From: Ailurus styani
Taxonomy: Eukaryota; Chordata; Mammalia; Carnivora; Ailuridae
Length of the DNA stretch: 64,000 nucleotides
Assembly: GCA_002007465.1 (NCBI GenBank)
Contig: LNAC01000066.1
Span: 968,381-1,032,380, forward strand
Direction of reading: 5' to 3'
The notes under the pieces are model-generated. The model worked only from the letters and a program-made list of their open reading frames with translations, ran no database searches and was not told the DNA's origin. Shown here piece after piece: positions 22,700 through 34,829 of this stretch. Position numbers and translations under genes: made by a program. How positions within the stretch are numbered: the stretch's first letter is position 1; each line of letters opens with the position of its first letter.

Positions 22700-24070
22700 T
22701 ACTTGTAGCTGCTGGAATACACATGCAACCGAGGGTACCTGATCAAGGGGGCAAAGCGTGAAGTTCCATAAGGAAGAGTTTATAGATTTGGGAGCACTCT
22801 CCCAAGATATAGGACATAACACCCTGGCAAAGACTACCAGAAATGGTGTGAACTCACTAAGGTGGCTCCTAGATACATAGAAAATGCGACAACCCACTGT
22901 GAGACAGACAGGACAGAATTACCATGACAGATGGATGAAAGAGATGAAGTGGTAGCTCCGGGATTGAGCATATATAGGACCAGAAGGCACAAGCAAGCAC
23001 ACAAGATGGTAGCCCAGAGCTCCATCATCACCATTCTTGCACCAGCACCTTTCCTTAGCTCACGAATATGGCTGCATGGGCGAATCCCGTGGTACCAGCT
23101 GATGGAGAAACAGAACACCTGAGCACCGTTCAAAGATGAGTCAGCTTCATCACATGGGAGCCTAGTGAGAAGACTCCAACTGCATCATAGCTCCCCTTAG
23201 TGGTGACCATGAAAAACACTAGCAAGAAAAAAATCCTTCAAGTGGATAGAACTTTGGGTAGAATGCCTAATCATCCACTTTACACACAGAGAGAAGTGGA
23301 CTGGGGTTCAAATAAATAAAGACTGATTGAGAGTGGCGAATGATCTGGCCAAATGGTCAAGAGCCTAGGATGCAAAAGATTAAAAGAGTAGGAACAAGGA
23401 GGTCTGGGATTGACGCATGAAGTGGGAAAATCTTTATACTGCACGTTAATGCCCACCAGAAAACATCCACCACAGAATATGTACTCAACAACCGGGCAGA
23501 CAGAGTCATTTGTCAGGTGACCTCTGCCCCCCACAGGTTGGCACAACAGGTAGCCATGGTGGCAGGGGTGGAGTCTATGTATACACCCAATAGTCTGGGC
23601 TCCCTCTTACCGAGGTTTTCCTAGCTACTGTTACTGCTGAATGCCCAACAGGCTTCCAACAGAGTCCAACACCCATCCCCAATATGTTACTATCCCTTGA
23701 AAAGAGACCAACGGTCCACTTGGTGTTGAGTCGACTTCATTGAAACTCTTTTTCAGACTGGCCAGCGGTTCATTTCCAAAAAATCGAATAGCCACATATT
23801 CTGGCTATCTATTTGCATTTCTTGCCTCAGACAGCACCATTATATGAAGAGCTCATGGAGTGTTTAATCCACCAATAGGGGAGGCCAAATAACACCACAT
23901 CAATCAAAGACATGCCCTTTACTCCAAGGAAGGGGAGGTAACAGGCCTAAGACCATAGGATCCACCGGTGCTATCATATATTACACGGCTGAGGCTGAGG
24001 ACCTGAAAGAGTGTTGGAACAACGTGATGAAGGTACAGTTGAATCACCAGTTCAGAAGCGATACTCTATT
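22700..24070 (+). mobile_element. Endogenous retrovirus pol relic (RNase H/integrase region), defective
   Basis: Plus-strand translation shows retroviral-like coding text spread over all three frames and broken by many stops and frameshifts. A short HVNAH stretch near 23440-23460 fits the RNase H end. Integrase-like text follows at about 23640-24060, including a VDF core at about 23729-23740. Upstream, about 22740-22930 is an open stretch in another frame and looks like the same element. No LTR pair was located, so limits are rough. The element is inactive, and it lies antisense to the CSPG4-like gene, probably in its intron 1. Class I versus class III (ERVL) cannot be settled by eye. Confidence 0.7.
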
Positions 24071-26548
24071 GGAGTGAGGGTCTCTCTAAGATTTTACATG
24101 AAAGATCTTTACATGGTCTTTAAATTAAAGATCTTTAAACACCTCCAGCTGTTTGTCCAGGAGGTATAAGATATGAGTCTGAGAACAAATGTTAATCCCT
24201 AAGAACAGTCTTCCATAAGACTTCTGCATGATTATGATTATCTCCATCTTAGATTCTGCTTCCTGAGGAACCCAGTCTGCAATGTCTGCTTCTCTGTTCC
24301 TACAACACTCTGTGTATTCCTTTATTCCAACATTTTCCATGTTGTGCTGAAATTCTTTGCTTATTCATCTATCTTCTGGAATAGTCCATGAGTTTCCTAT
24401 GATCAAGAACTATCTCTCTGTTTATCTTTCCCTCTCCAATACCTAGCACAGTGCCTGGCCACAGGTGGCATAATAGGTTCTGTGGGTAGCCCACTGAGAT
24501 CCCTTTTAACAAGTTGGTATACCCAGCCTCCAGCTGTTTCACTGTGTTATCCAGAAATTTCACTGAAATTATACCCCCTGCCCTAGAGGGTGACCTAGAG
24601 ACAATGACTGATTGAAAGAGATCTATAAAATATGTAGAGCTCAGTGTTGCCATTCATATCCTAGAGCTGTCTCTGGGGTCAGGCCAAGATTAGGTCAGCT
24701 AAACCCAGATCTTCCTTGGTTTCTTCCCCTGCCCTATCCTGCTTCCTTCCTTCCTTCCAGCTCTCCCCAGCCACCTCACTCAGCATTTTACTTTCACAAG
24801 AATCCCTGCCTATATTGTTCTCTTTAGGGAACCCGTCTAAGGTAAGTAGCATGCAAGTGTTGATTGAACCAAACTACACTAACCTAGGAGACCCTCATTT
24901 TATAGTTGAGTAAACTCAGGCCTAGAGAAGCTTAGGGACTTATATAGAGTCAACAGGTAGTTCAGAACAGAGCTAAGAAAAACCCTTGCATTCTCCACCT
25001 CTGACCCAGTGTTTTCAACAAGATACGAAGCTGATACAGAGAAGATTACAATCTCTACAAAGTTTCTCAGGTAGGTATAAGCACACTTCTCCAGTTAAAG
25101 AGCAGCCATTAATTAAATTCAGGAAAACAAGAATGTAGCAATAAAGTCAGAAAGACAAAACAAGCATTTACAAATGCACTAGGTATCCTACCTAGTGTAT
25201 GGTTCCGGCCTTCTGGTTCCGGAACCCCCTCACTCTGATTTTTGACAGACTTAGAGCTGTATTGTTAAGCTCTCGAAACCAGGAAATGTTTCTAAATCAT
25301 AAAATCTACTGCTGAGAATGACTAAGTAATATTATATTTTCCCACAGTTCACCTTCCTGGCACTAAATCAATTCCAGGATCAGCTGGTGGCTAGAAATTT
25401 CCATTGCCTCAGGGGAAAAACAAGGAAGCGGGTTTAAAACTTCTGGTCTGAGAGCCTGAAGCAGGCCTCGTCCTCACAGATCTCCAAATGGACCTCAATT
25501 TTTGTGGCTTCTAGTAAGTGCCTCAAAATAACAATAAGAAGGCAATCGAAGCACAAGAAAAAGTGGGTCCTAGAAGAAGAAAGGTGATCTCCACCTGCAG
25601 CAAAGGAAAAGGTGTGACTTCAGTATTACATGGGCAGGGCAAGTCAAGGAGAACAAAAATCAGAGCAACTTCCTGGTTTTATGTGCTTATGTAAAAGGTG
25701 ACATGGTTGATGGGAGCCAAAGTTTGGCAATAAGGTAGGTAAAAGACTTTTCAGGGAAAGTAAACATTTCTATTTCTAATTTCTCCCGGCAGGGGTGGGG
25801 GGATAAGTATTTAATTCATTTTATCTACCTTAGAAATAGTTACCATTTTTTTTCCCCCAAACTACAGCTTCCTGTTTTTGTTTGTTTGTTTGATCCTGGT
25901 TTTGCTTCTTTGGGGTATTTTGGTTTACTATTTCGTGAGCACCTACTACGTGCCAAGTACTATCAGGAGTTGGAGGCAGGACGTTATTGAGACTAAGGAA
26001 GCTTGTGGTTTATCTGAAGAGAAAGCTGCTCAAAAAGAAGAGTATATCCGATCCAGGCGATACTAATTAGACAGTTGGTGCAACAGCAGCTTGTTCGGGG
26101 CCCCGTCAGGGCAGGAAGGAAGGAGCACTGTGCTTATGAAGTGTCTCTCCCTGACAGATTTAAGTGGCCCATCCTACATGTACTTATGCTGTCCACGAAT
26201 ACACCAAATAAACCACAAACATGGGGTTTCAAGGGTGAACGACACAGACGGCCAATCAAGCAGTTATAGCGCGGGAAGGGAGAGCATGGCAGAGGCTGTC
26301 GGCCTAGTCCCGGGGGAGGAGGGACTGAGGTGTTTCCGGCAGGCAAGACAATGGCTTCCAGGAAGACCCAGTGAGCGACAGGCAAGAGCACAAGGAGAGA
26401 AACAGACCAGTGACTGTAAAGATACAAAGGTCCAGTCTGGCCGAGCACAGGGTGGGAATGGGGGGCCGCCGGGGAGGCTGCTGCAGGGGTAGGAGGGGCC
26501 AGGATCAAAGGGTCAGAGGGTTAAAAGGCCTTCCGTGAAAGGTCAGTT
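24071..26548. other. Non-coding stretch with L2/MIR relics
   Basis: Low-similarity old repeat text occurs around 24400-25020 (for example TACCTAGCACAGTGCCTGGCC) and 25915-26070 (GTGAGCACCTACTACGTGCCAAG). No exon is supported. Confidence 0.5.
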
Positions 26549-26790
26549 TAAAGTGGCAACTCCTGGGCGCCTGGGTGGCTTAGTGGGTTAAAGCCTCTGC
26601 CTTCGGCTCAGGTCATGATCTCAGGGTCCTGGGATCGAGGCCCGCATCAGGCTCTCTGCTCAGCAGGGAGCCTGCTTCCTCCTCTCCTTGTCTCTCTGCC
26701 TGCCTCTCTGCCTACTTGTAATCTCTCTCTGTGTGTCAAATAAATAAATAAAATCTTTAAAAAAAAAAATAAAATAAAGTGGCAACTCCT
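26549..26790 (+). mobile_element. Carnivore tRNA-derived SINE with perfect target-site duplication
   Basis: SINE body at about 26565-26774: GGGCGCCTGGGTGGCTTAGTGGGTTAAAGC head, GGTCATGATCTCAGGGTCCTGGGATCGAGG box, a CT-rich region and an AAATAAATAAATAAAATCTTT/A tail. The 16-base target duplication taaagtggcaactcct is perfect at 26549-26564 and 26775-26790. Near-consensus sequence and an intact duplication mean a young insertion. Confidence 0.97.
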
Positions 26791-28760
26791 TTCAAGGCCC
26801 TATCATAAGCTCTGTTTATCTTCTTCATTTGTTTCCTGGGTTATTACTCAGCTCCAATCCCACCACCCCAAACAGAATGTGAGGTTTCGAGGGCGGGGGG
26901 CTTTGCTAGTCTTGGTCACTGGTCAGTCTAAGGTGCCTACAAGCGTGCCCAGCACATAGGAGGCACTCAGTAAATGACAACTTTGGAAGCCAAGGTAAGA
27001 GTTCAAACTCTATTCAAAGGCAGCCATAAAGGGATCAAATAGGGAAATGCCGTGTCCAGAGTGCAATTTAGATGACTTGGGCTGAAGTGCAGAAAATGGG
27101 CTCAAAGGGATGGTAGGGAGTAGGGAAGCGGGCAGGGAGAGAAGCAGGTGGGTTCGAGAGATATTTTTAAAGCTGGATTATCTAGGAGGGAAGGGGAGAG
27201 GTCGGGGGGCAATCTAGAATAATTTCCAGATTTCTGGCTGGGTATCCACTTGCTGAGAGAGTGACCCTGGGAGGGAAGCTTCAGTTTTGTTTTGTTTTGT
27301 TTTGTTGGGACACATATGACAAGAAGTTCTCAATGAACGTTTGGGGAGTAAATGGATGACTGAACAACTGGATTCCCCACTGCAGGGACCCACTGAAGGG
27401 GTTGGGGGCACCTTACAAACCATCTAAAGAAGGTTGTACCTTATTCTGCACACAATGGGGAAGATACAGTTTTTGGTTGGGAGGAGACACATCGGTTCTG
27501 TATTTTAGAAAGATCGACCTGGTGACTGTGTGAGGGCAAAGCCAGAGTGAGAAACTAATGAGGAAAGTATTCCCAAAAAAAGAGATTTCAGAACTGACCA
27601 CTTTCCCTGAAAACTAGAGCTGCCTTTTCATGATATATTGTCGACAATCCTATACTGTACATTTTTATGTATTGCTTTTCTTCAAACGTATTCTATAGAT
27701 GATATATCATAAGTATAGAAGCTTATTTTGAAACTTAAAATACAAAACCACAAAAACAAACTTCTCTGCTAAAGCATTTGCTTTATACAAAGTCCTAAGC
27801 TGAGGTGCTCAAGGAGGGCCAACATTGTAGAGTAGCGCTTCCTCACACTGATCCTGCGAGGGGAGTCGCTGCGCTTGGAAAGAAAAGCCACACTTTTACC
27901 TCACAAATCTGCTCTGAGGAACGTCTACAGTGTTTTCCTGTGGCACTGACGTTGCATGCTTTATCAAACTGAGGCCGAATATTTATTCAAGAGATAACTA
28001 ACCATCCAGAACACTCTGAGAAGAAAACTTCCAACTATGAAATAACTTAGTACAAACATTTACCACGCCTGAGAGGCCCAACCTCCTTGGTTCATTAAAA
28101 GCAACCCCCAACTAGGGACATTCAAGGAGTCTTTCCCACAAAGCTCAGGTTCACTAATACAGAAGCTAGGCAACAGAGTCAGTGAGCGAATAGGTATTGG
28201 CTCCATGGCCGTAGGAGGGGCAGTTGCTTAGTTGGCTTAGTTGGTGACAGGGGCCTCTGGCACTACATCTCTCGGCCAAACATGTTGCTGGCCCCTAGGA
28301 GGGCGGGGAAGGAGTGGGTAGCAGGCCCAGGGCCACCATGAAGATGCAAATCTTGGGTCTGCAGGAGGGGCCAGAGCAACCTGGGGCCCTGGAATTCTTG
28401 CAGAACCGGACTCCCCACATTCTCACTCTTCGCTCCTTCCCCAAACATGAATCTCCATGCCAACTGCTCAGGTTGCAAAGAGAAACCCAGCCCTTGCTCT
28501 GCCCTGAGCTCCTCTGGGGGGCATTCTCCGCCTTACACTTGCTGCATAAGGTCACACAGACAGGACCCGCACCACTCCAGGGGGACCTATTCCTGTAGGC
28601 TCTGTGGCTTCTCGGAGCAGCGTTGGAAGGAAGCGGGGAGGTAGTTCTGGCCCCTAGTTGGGTGCTGGTTGAGCTGACAGCACCCTTTTTAGTGACACAG
28701 AGCCCACGTCCTAGCTTGAATGCACCACGCATGGCCCTCGTGCACCAGCCCCCCAGTTCC
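26791..28760. other. Non-coding stretch
   Basis: AG-rich L2-like text occurs around 26960-27560, with a short (GTTTT)n run near 27283-27306. The minus-strand open frame at 28295-28801 (168 codons) is low-complexity in composition and shows no domain or splice context. I do not call it. Confidence 0.5.
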
Positions 28761-28769
28761 TGTTGCTTC

Positions 28770-29140
28770 TGCAACAAGTAACCCCAAGTGTAATGGCTCA
28801 ATATGACACCGATCTATTGCTTTACCATTCTGGGGACCAGTTAGTCCAAACACAGGTCTCACCGAGCCAAAATTAAGGTGTCTGCAGGGCTACATTTTTC
28901 TTCTGGCAGCTGGAGGGGAGAATCTGCCTCCTGGCCTTTTGCAACTTCTAGGAGACTGCCACATTTCTTGGCTGGTGGCCCCAGGCAGCAGTCACATCAC
29001 TCCAGCCTCTGCTTCCAACATATCATCTTCTCCCTCTTCCAACACTCTGTGTTTGCTTAGGGCCCACATGGATAAGCTGAGGTAACCTCTCATCTCAAAA
29101 TCCTTAACTGGATCACAGCTGGGAAGCCACTTTTGCCATG
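28770..29140 (+). repeat. Old interspersed repeat, family unassigned
   Basis: Recognisable widespread repeat text: GCAACAAGTAACCCCAAGTGTAATGGCTCAA, AAATTAAGGTGTCTGCAGGGCTACATTTTTCTTCTGGCAGCTGGAGGGGAGAATCTG split over 28872-28928, and AGGGCCCACATGGATAAGC. I do not assign a subfamily. Confidence 0.6.
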
Positions 29141-30629
29141 TACAGCAACATATTCTCTGTTCTGGGCATTAAGATGTGAACTTGCCTGGGGAGCTGCCAT
29201 TCTGTTTCCACAGTCCCCAGGTGCATTGGGTCATTCAGGTGCTCGGATTTATTGGGCACCTGTCATTTGTAGGTACTGCACTCCGTGCCGGGAATACAGA
29301 GAGGAATAAAGCAGGAGTATTGGGAAAGGCCCCAGAAGCAGAGGTTATGAGTTTTGTTTGTGCTTTGTATGGACCGTGCAGCTCTATTTTTAAAAATATT
29401 AAATGACAGCATTTTAAATAAAAGAGATTTTAATCGAATGCCTGAACTTTATGGCTTCCCTGCATGAATCGGCAGATCAGGCCACCCAGGGACCTCTCCA
29501 TTCCCACAGCACATCACCCGTGAATGGGGTTGAGGCCACCATGCTGAGTCCCCCTCCTGCCACACCAGCTGGTCCTTGGCTCACAGTGACATTTGGGTCC
29601 AGACACCACAGACAGGTAGAAACAGCAAAGTGGGGGAAAAAAAGAAATGGCAAAGTGGGATGCCAAGATATTCACTGGAGCCCGAAGAAAATATTACGAA
29701 TTCACAGGCTGCCTTAATCTAAAAAAATAAAATAAAATAAGAATCTAGAACAATAAGAATTCTTTATTCATCTCTAATTTACAGGTTGATGGCTGTCCTG
29801 CCTCAGTTGCCCAGGTGGGACCAGGCATGCGTCTCACCTGCTGGGTACACAAGTCTCCCTGAGGGAGCAGTGGGAACTCTGTCAAACAGAAAGATGGACA
29901 CCGATGCTTCCTCTTTTCCCCATTCAGTGACGCACCACACGTGGTCTGCCTGGACAACTGGGCTTACAGTTGTGTCATCTCACTGTAACTAAACAAATCC
30001 TCACTAGCAGGATCAGTTGCTTTTTTAAAATTCTTGCAAATAAGCCAGAGATTAAAAATAGAAATAATTCGAGGGCCGGTAAAGGCAAAAGAAGCGGGAA
30101 GGGCTGACCTTTCTCCTCTTCCTATTCAAGCTCTTCATCCGTCTGGGTACAAGGTCAAAGCAATAATACTCTAATGAGATCTGATAAGAAGGTAATCAAA
30201 AATTATTGAACTATTGACAAGTGAGTCTAGTCTGAGTACATGTTGTACCTTGAGAAAGTAGTTAGTGATGGTAGGATTGATATTTGATTTGCAAATAAGA
30301 GTATGCTGAGGGTGTTCGCTAAAGCTATTCTCACTGAGACAGTATCTGTTTACCAAAGTGGCTCCCAGCTGTGGCAAGACTCTCCAAGCTGAGGACACAT
30401 CAGTCCCTCAAGGACTGAGAGCAGAGCTCACCTATGTTTGACAATTAGATTTCTTCAAAGCAACAGGCTGAATCATCCAAGGAAGTCAGAAAGAAACCTA
30501 AAATCAGACCACACATCTAGCTACTCAAGAAGATATTCTTCAAAGTGCCCTGAAGTAGCTTTTGATGAGACCTCAGTATCCAATATTTGGGTTGGCATTA
30601 GAGCCATGGGTGAGGAACTATGTTAAAAG

Positions 30630-31074
30630 TACAGTAGTCCTCCCTTATCTACAATTTCAGTTACCCATGGCCAGTCATGGTCCCGAAGCAGATGATCCTC
30701 CTTCCGACATATCTTCAGAAGGTCAATAGCAGCCCAAAGCTACGTTACAAAGCCTAGGCCATTCACCTGGTTCATCTCATCACACATCTCACAGCTTCAC
30801 GAGAAGGGTGAATGCATTATAGTAAGAGATCTTGAGAGAGTGAGACTATATTCATGTAACTTTTAATATAGTCTATTTTTATAATTGTTGTATTATATTG
30901 AGATTTATTGTTGTTGATCTCTTACTATGCCTAATTACAAATTAGACTTTACCAAAGGTGTGTATCACAGAAAAAAAGCATAGTATATATACGGGGTTTG
31001 GTACTATCGGTGATTTCAGGCATCCACTGGGGGGCCTGGAATGTATCTCCTGTGGATAAGGGGGAACTACTGTA
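30630..31074. mobile_element. MER2/Tigger-like DNA transposon, both ends intact
   Basis: The element spans 30632-31072. The left end CAGTAGTCCTCCCTTATCTAC and the reverse complement of the right end agree at 18 of 21 positions. TA dinucleotides flank it (30630-30631 and 31073-31074), as Tc1/mariner-Tigger transposition leaves. At 441 bases it is a non-autonomous copy with no transposase. The internal text CCTAATTACAAATTAGACTTTA and GTATATATACGGGGTTTGGTACTATCGG fits the MER2 group as I remember it. Confidence 0.88.
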
Positions 31075-31244
31075 CATGCTATGGAATTCGAGAAACGTTC
31101 CCTATCCGCATTCTGTACCCCTCGATGGGTATCTAATCCATTGGCTCTTAGCCTCATACCCAAGGTAATCGCACAGATGACGAGGAAAGAGGGTAATGAG
31201 TAGAAAAGGAGGGAAATAGCATTACTGAGCAGTTGTCCCGCGGT

Positions 31245-31415
31245 AAGAAAGTCTTACACCGTATTTTATTCGAGCCTCTCGGAAGAAGTCAGTATTTCAA
31301 CTGTACAGATGCAAAAATTAAGACGCAGAGAAGGAAAGTCACTTTCCCAAAGCCAGTCTGAGAACATAGGATGGCACCGGGGTTGAAGCGCTAGTCTATC
31401 TGACTCCAAAATTAT
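31245..31415 (-). repeat. MIR-like SINE relic
   Basis: TGTACAGATGCAAAAATTAAGACGCAGAGAAGGAAAGTCACTTTCCCAAAG is a reverse-oriented MIR core (31299-31350), ending near CTGACTCCAAAATTATG. Confidence 0.6.
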
Positions 31416-32189
31416 GGACTTGCCGTCACCCTACACCGACCACGGGCTCACTGCCTCATCGCGGATCAGCGCCCAGTCAAACCGTTCCCGGCACTCCCAG
31501 CTCTCCCTGATCTGCGGCTGGAACCTTCCCTCTCAAAGCCACATCAGAGCCTCAGACCGCATCCCCAGACCTCCAGTTCCAGGCCCAATCCACCCTCAGG
31601 GCCAGGCAGGAATCAGGAAGGAAGATGGGAGGAGGAGCTTGGAAGGGCCCACACGCAGCAGGGTGGGAGCAGAGCCTGGTTGGGGAGGGGGGCTGCGGTC
31701 AGACCCCGGCAACCGGGGTAAGAGCCAAGTGTCCACACTGCAGTTGCCGTCCTGGCTGGAACATGGCTCCCCAGCTCCTCGTGAAATCATGAGGCGGTGT
31801 AGGCAGCAACGGCACTACTTGTCTATACTACACCTAAAATGAAGTAAATAAGCGTTCAGAATTTAACCCAAATCCTACAAAGAGATACAAGGCCTTTGAT
31901 TTAAAATGTTTTATCTTTAAAAAGTCTCAGAGGAAGTCTTTCACCGAACTGCATTAGATTACAAGGAGCCATGGAGGGCGAGAAGGCCCAAGGGCAGGCC
32001 TCCTTGTGTAAAAAGTCCCAATAATTATGCTTTTATTAGTAATCCTTGACTTCTGGAAAGCGCCATGGAAATGCAAAGCACTTCCAGTGAATCAGGTCCA
32101 GAAAATGTAGGTGAACTTGTGGAGGTACTTCTAGAACAATAGGCCAGACCAACGACCCAAGAATTTCGGGACGAGTTCAAGGCCCCAAA

Positions 32190-33260
32190 GGCCGGCGGGT
32201 CCCTGCGGCCGAGAGCCTCTCGCCCGGCCCGGGCAGGACAAGGCGCAGAGCGGCCAAGGCTCCCAGGCGGGGCGGCAGGCCTCGTCCGCTCTGCTGCGAC
32301 TGCAGCCCGAGTCCAGCGCTGCAACCCCCGATCGGCGGCAAGCGGCCTGCGAAGCTCGGGCCGGGGCCTCCACCGCGCGGCCCCCGGAGCCGGCGGGGCC
32401 GGACCTCGCTCGGGCGTGGGCGGCTGGAAGGTTCCCGCGCGGGGCCNNNNNNNNNNNNNNNNNNNNNNNNNNNNNNNNNNNNNNNNNNNNNNNNNNNNNN
32501 NNNNNNNNNNNNNNNNNNNNNNNNNNNNNNNNNNNNNNNNNNNNNNNNNNNNNNNNNNNNNNNNNNNNNNNNNNNNNNNNNNNNNNNNNNNNNNNNNNNN
32601 NNNNNNNNNNNNNNNNNNNNNNNNNNNNNNNNNNNNNNNNNNNNNNNNNNNNNNNNNNNNNNNNNNNNNNNNNNNNNNNNNNNNNNNNNNNNNNNNNNNN
32701 NNNNNNNNNNNNNNNNNNNNNNNNNNNNNNNNNNNNNNNNNNNNNNNNNNNNNNNNNNNNNNNNNNNNNNNNNNNNNNNNNNNNNNNNNNNNNNNNNNNN
32801 NNNNNNNNNNNNNNNNNNNNNNNNNNNNNNNNNNNNNNNNNNNNNNNNNNNNNNNNNNNNNNNNNNNNNNNNNNNNNNNNNNNNNNNNNNNNNNNNNNNN
32901 NNNNNNNNNNNNNNNNNNNNNNNNNNNNNNNNNNNNNNNNNNNNNNNNNNNNNNNNNNNNNNNNNNNNNNNNNNNNNNNNNNNNNNNNNNNNNNNNNNNN
33001 NNNNNNNNNNNNNNNNNNNNNNNNNNNNNNNNNNNNNNNNNNNNNNNNNNNNNNNGCGACAGGTGCGGCGGGGTGAAGCGGGCCGGCGGGAGGCCGTGAC
33101 GACGCGGGGCTGGGGAAGGGCTCATGGAGGAGGGGGGCTAGTTCCCCGACCCGACTGGGCTCCTGGAGGGCGCGGGCTCTCTAGTGCCCACGGCCATCTC
33201 TCCGGTGTGTGCCTGGCGCGTCGGCACCGGCGAGTGCGTGCTGGGGGGAGGACTAAGTGG
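32190..33260. promoter_or_regulatory. CpG island, interrupted by N gap
   Basis: Both flanks of the N gap are very GC- and CpG-rich: 32190-32446 carries GGCCGGCGGG, GCCGAGAGCC and CGCGCGGCCCC, and 33056-33260 carries GCGACAGGTGCGGCGGGG and CGACGCGGGGC. Nothing else in 64 kb is comparable. Such islands usually mark a promoter. Strand and gene are not decidable from the sequence. It lies about 10.5-11.6 kb upstream of exon 2 of the minus-strand CSPG4-like gene, so it could be that gene's promoter and hide its first exon. It may equally serve another gene or a non-coding RNA in either direction. Open frames that run through the Ns are artefacts. Confidence 0.8.
32447..33055. other. Assembly gap (609 Ns)
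   Basis: A run of 609 Ns inside the CpG island. GC-rich promoter and first-exon sequence often drops out of assemblies, so missing biology here is likely. Confidence 1.
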
Positions 33261-34050
33261 GAGGTGATAAGGTGACATCATCATTCCTTATCAAATGTGA
33301 ACCTCATTTGTATTTAAAGGGCGGCCCCTCAAGTTTCTTCAGTGGAGTGTTTGGAGCCGCTCTCAGGGGACTTAATCGAGGCCCAAGGGTCCTGTGCAAA
33401 AACTCACCTTCTCAGGCTCACGGGAAGAGCGTCCGTCTAGGTATAAGGTTTCTGGTAAAATGGATTTGACCAGGATCTGACAAGAACAGGATTTGACCAA
33501 TAAGAGCCAAGGGCCTTCTAGATCAACTTCCCTTTCCCGTGAGTTTCCCAGGTTGTGTTCCCTGCAACACTGGTGTTTGACAAAATGCTAAGAAATGTGC
33601 TACAAGGGCAATCAATGCTAGCGACGCTGGGCTCCTAATAAAATTAAGGATGACTTTTTTTTTTTAAAGCACAGAATCCAATTTTGACCTTTTTGTCAGC
33701 AATCTGTAATTCGTTTTACTTGTAAGCAGACATGTTTGGCCTGCGCAGCAACCCCGCATTCTCCCGGCAGACTCACCCTACAACTCTAGGGGAACTGTTC
33801 CCTACTTCTTGTCCCTTTCCTGTCCCCCACCTCTGGCTGGCTCCTGGCTCTGTCCTACCAAAGCACTGGAGGTGCAGCTTGTCATAAAAGTCTGCCCGGG
33901 GCTGGAAGGCCGGTTCAGTTGTGACTGGGCCAGGCATGCAAAATTTCTCCTGGCAGCCTCAGGTAGTCACGTAAATTTAAAATATGGGCGGTGCTGAACC
34001 AGATTCCCCAGAGAGGCCCCAATGTGCACCAAGGAAGCTTTATTCAAATG
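33261..34050. other. Non-coding stretch downstream of the CpG island
   Basis: Ordinary composition resumes here. A T-run lies near 33655-33666. No exon is supported, although a transcript starting in the island on the plus strand would cross this region. Confidence 0.5.
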
Positions 34051-34054
34051 TCAC

Positions 34055-34230
34055 CTCTGGTTAAGAACACGGGTTTGGTGCTTTAAGAGATCTGTGTGCA
34101 GATCCCAGCTTGAGTACTGGTGACATTGGTATGTGACCTCGGGCACATCTCTCATTCGTCTTAACTTTGACACAGCTTTGGTTGTGTGGTTTAGCTAGCT
34201 CATGAGGAGTGGTAGTTGAGCATGACGCCT
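34055..34230 (+). repeat. MIR SINE relic
   Basis: GTTAAGAACACGGGTTTGGTGCTTTAAGAG, GCAGATCCCAGCTTGAGTACTGGTGAC and TATGTGACCTCGGGCACATCTCTCATTC follow the MIR order from the 5' side. Confidence 0.75.
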
Positions 34231-34829
34231 GGTATATATGGTAAGAAAGCACTGGGCACGTTCATTGTACCTCGAGCCCAGTCTGGTTCGTGGGGCTTCT
34301 CTGGCTGGTTTCTGAGCATCCTTGGAGAGACACACAGTCCTAAAAATGAGTCGTCTTTTATCTTTCCTTCAGATGGAGGACTGTCTTATTTTCCTTCCAT
34401 GAGCTTAGCCATGTACAATGCTAAAGACTACTCGTGTTATCCACATAACAATTCCGATACCAATTCTAATGTGTGTTTTTTTTCCCCACCACCAAGCAAT
34501 ACTCTGACACCAGCTGGGCACAACTGGACTCAATTCTGGCACTATCTATGTGAGGTTCCACAGGTTAAGGGCTCAATCACACAACACCGCCCTCCACTTC
34601 AGATGCTAATCACAGGCCCAGATTGCTACGTGGCCTTCTGACTGACTGGTTATAAATCAGAGGCTCCCACACCCCTCTCCTTGGGATCAATTAATTTGCT
34701 AGTGTGGCTCGCAGGACTCAGGAAACCAGTTTGCTCACTAGATACTGGTTTATTATTTGGGGGAGCTGAATTCCTGTTCCCTCAAAGTCCTTGTAACTGG
34801 ACTAAGAACCGAATTGACATGAGATAGAT

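Noticed and set aside
28295..28801. 168-codon minus-strand open frame
   Set aside because: Composition is not protein-like (scattered Cys/Ser/Arg with no hydrophobic core pattern). It overlaps an unassigned old repeat at its right end and has no recognisable homology.
32025..33125. Long minus- and plus-strand open frames through the N run (366 and 227 codons)
   Set aside because: Most of their length is Ns translated as X. The remaining residues only reflect the Arg/Pro/Ala/Gly bias of GC-rich DNA.
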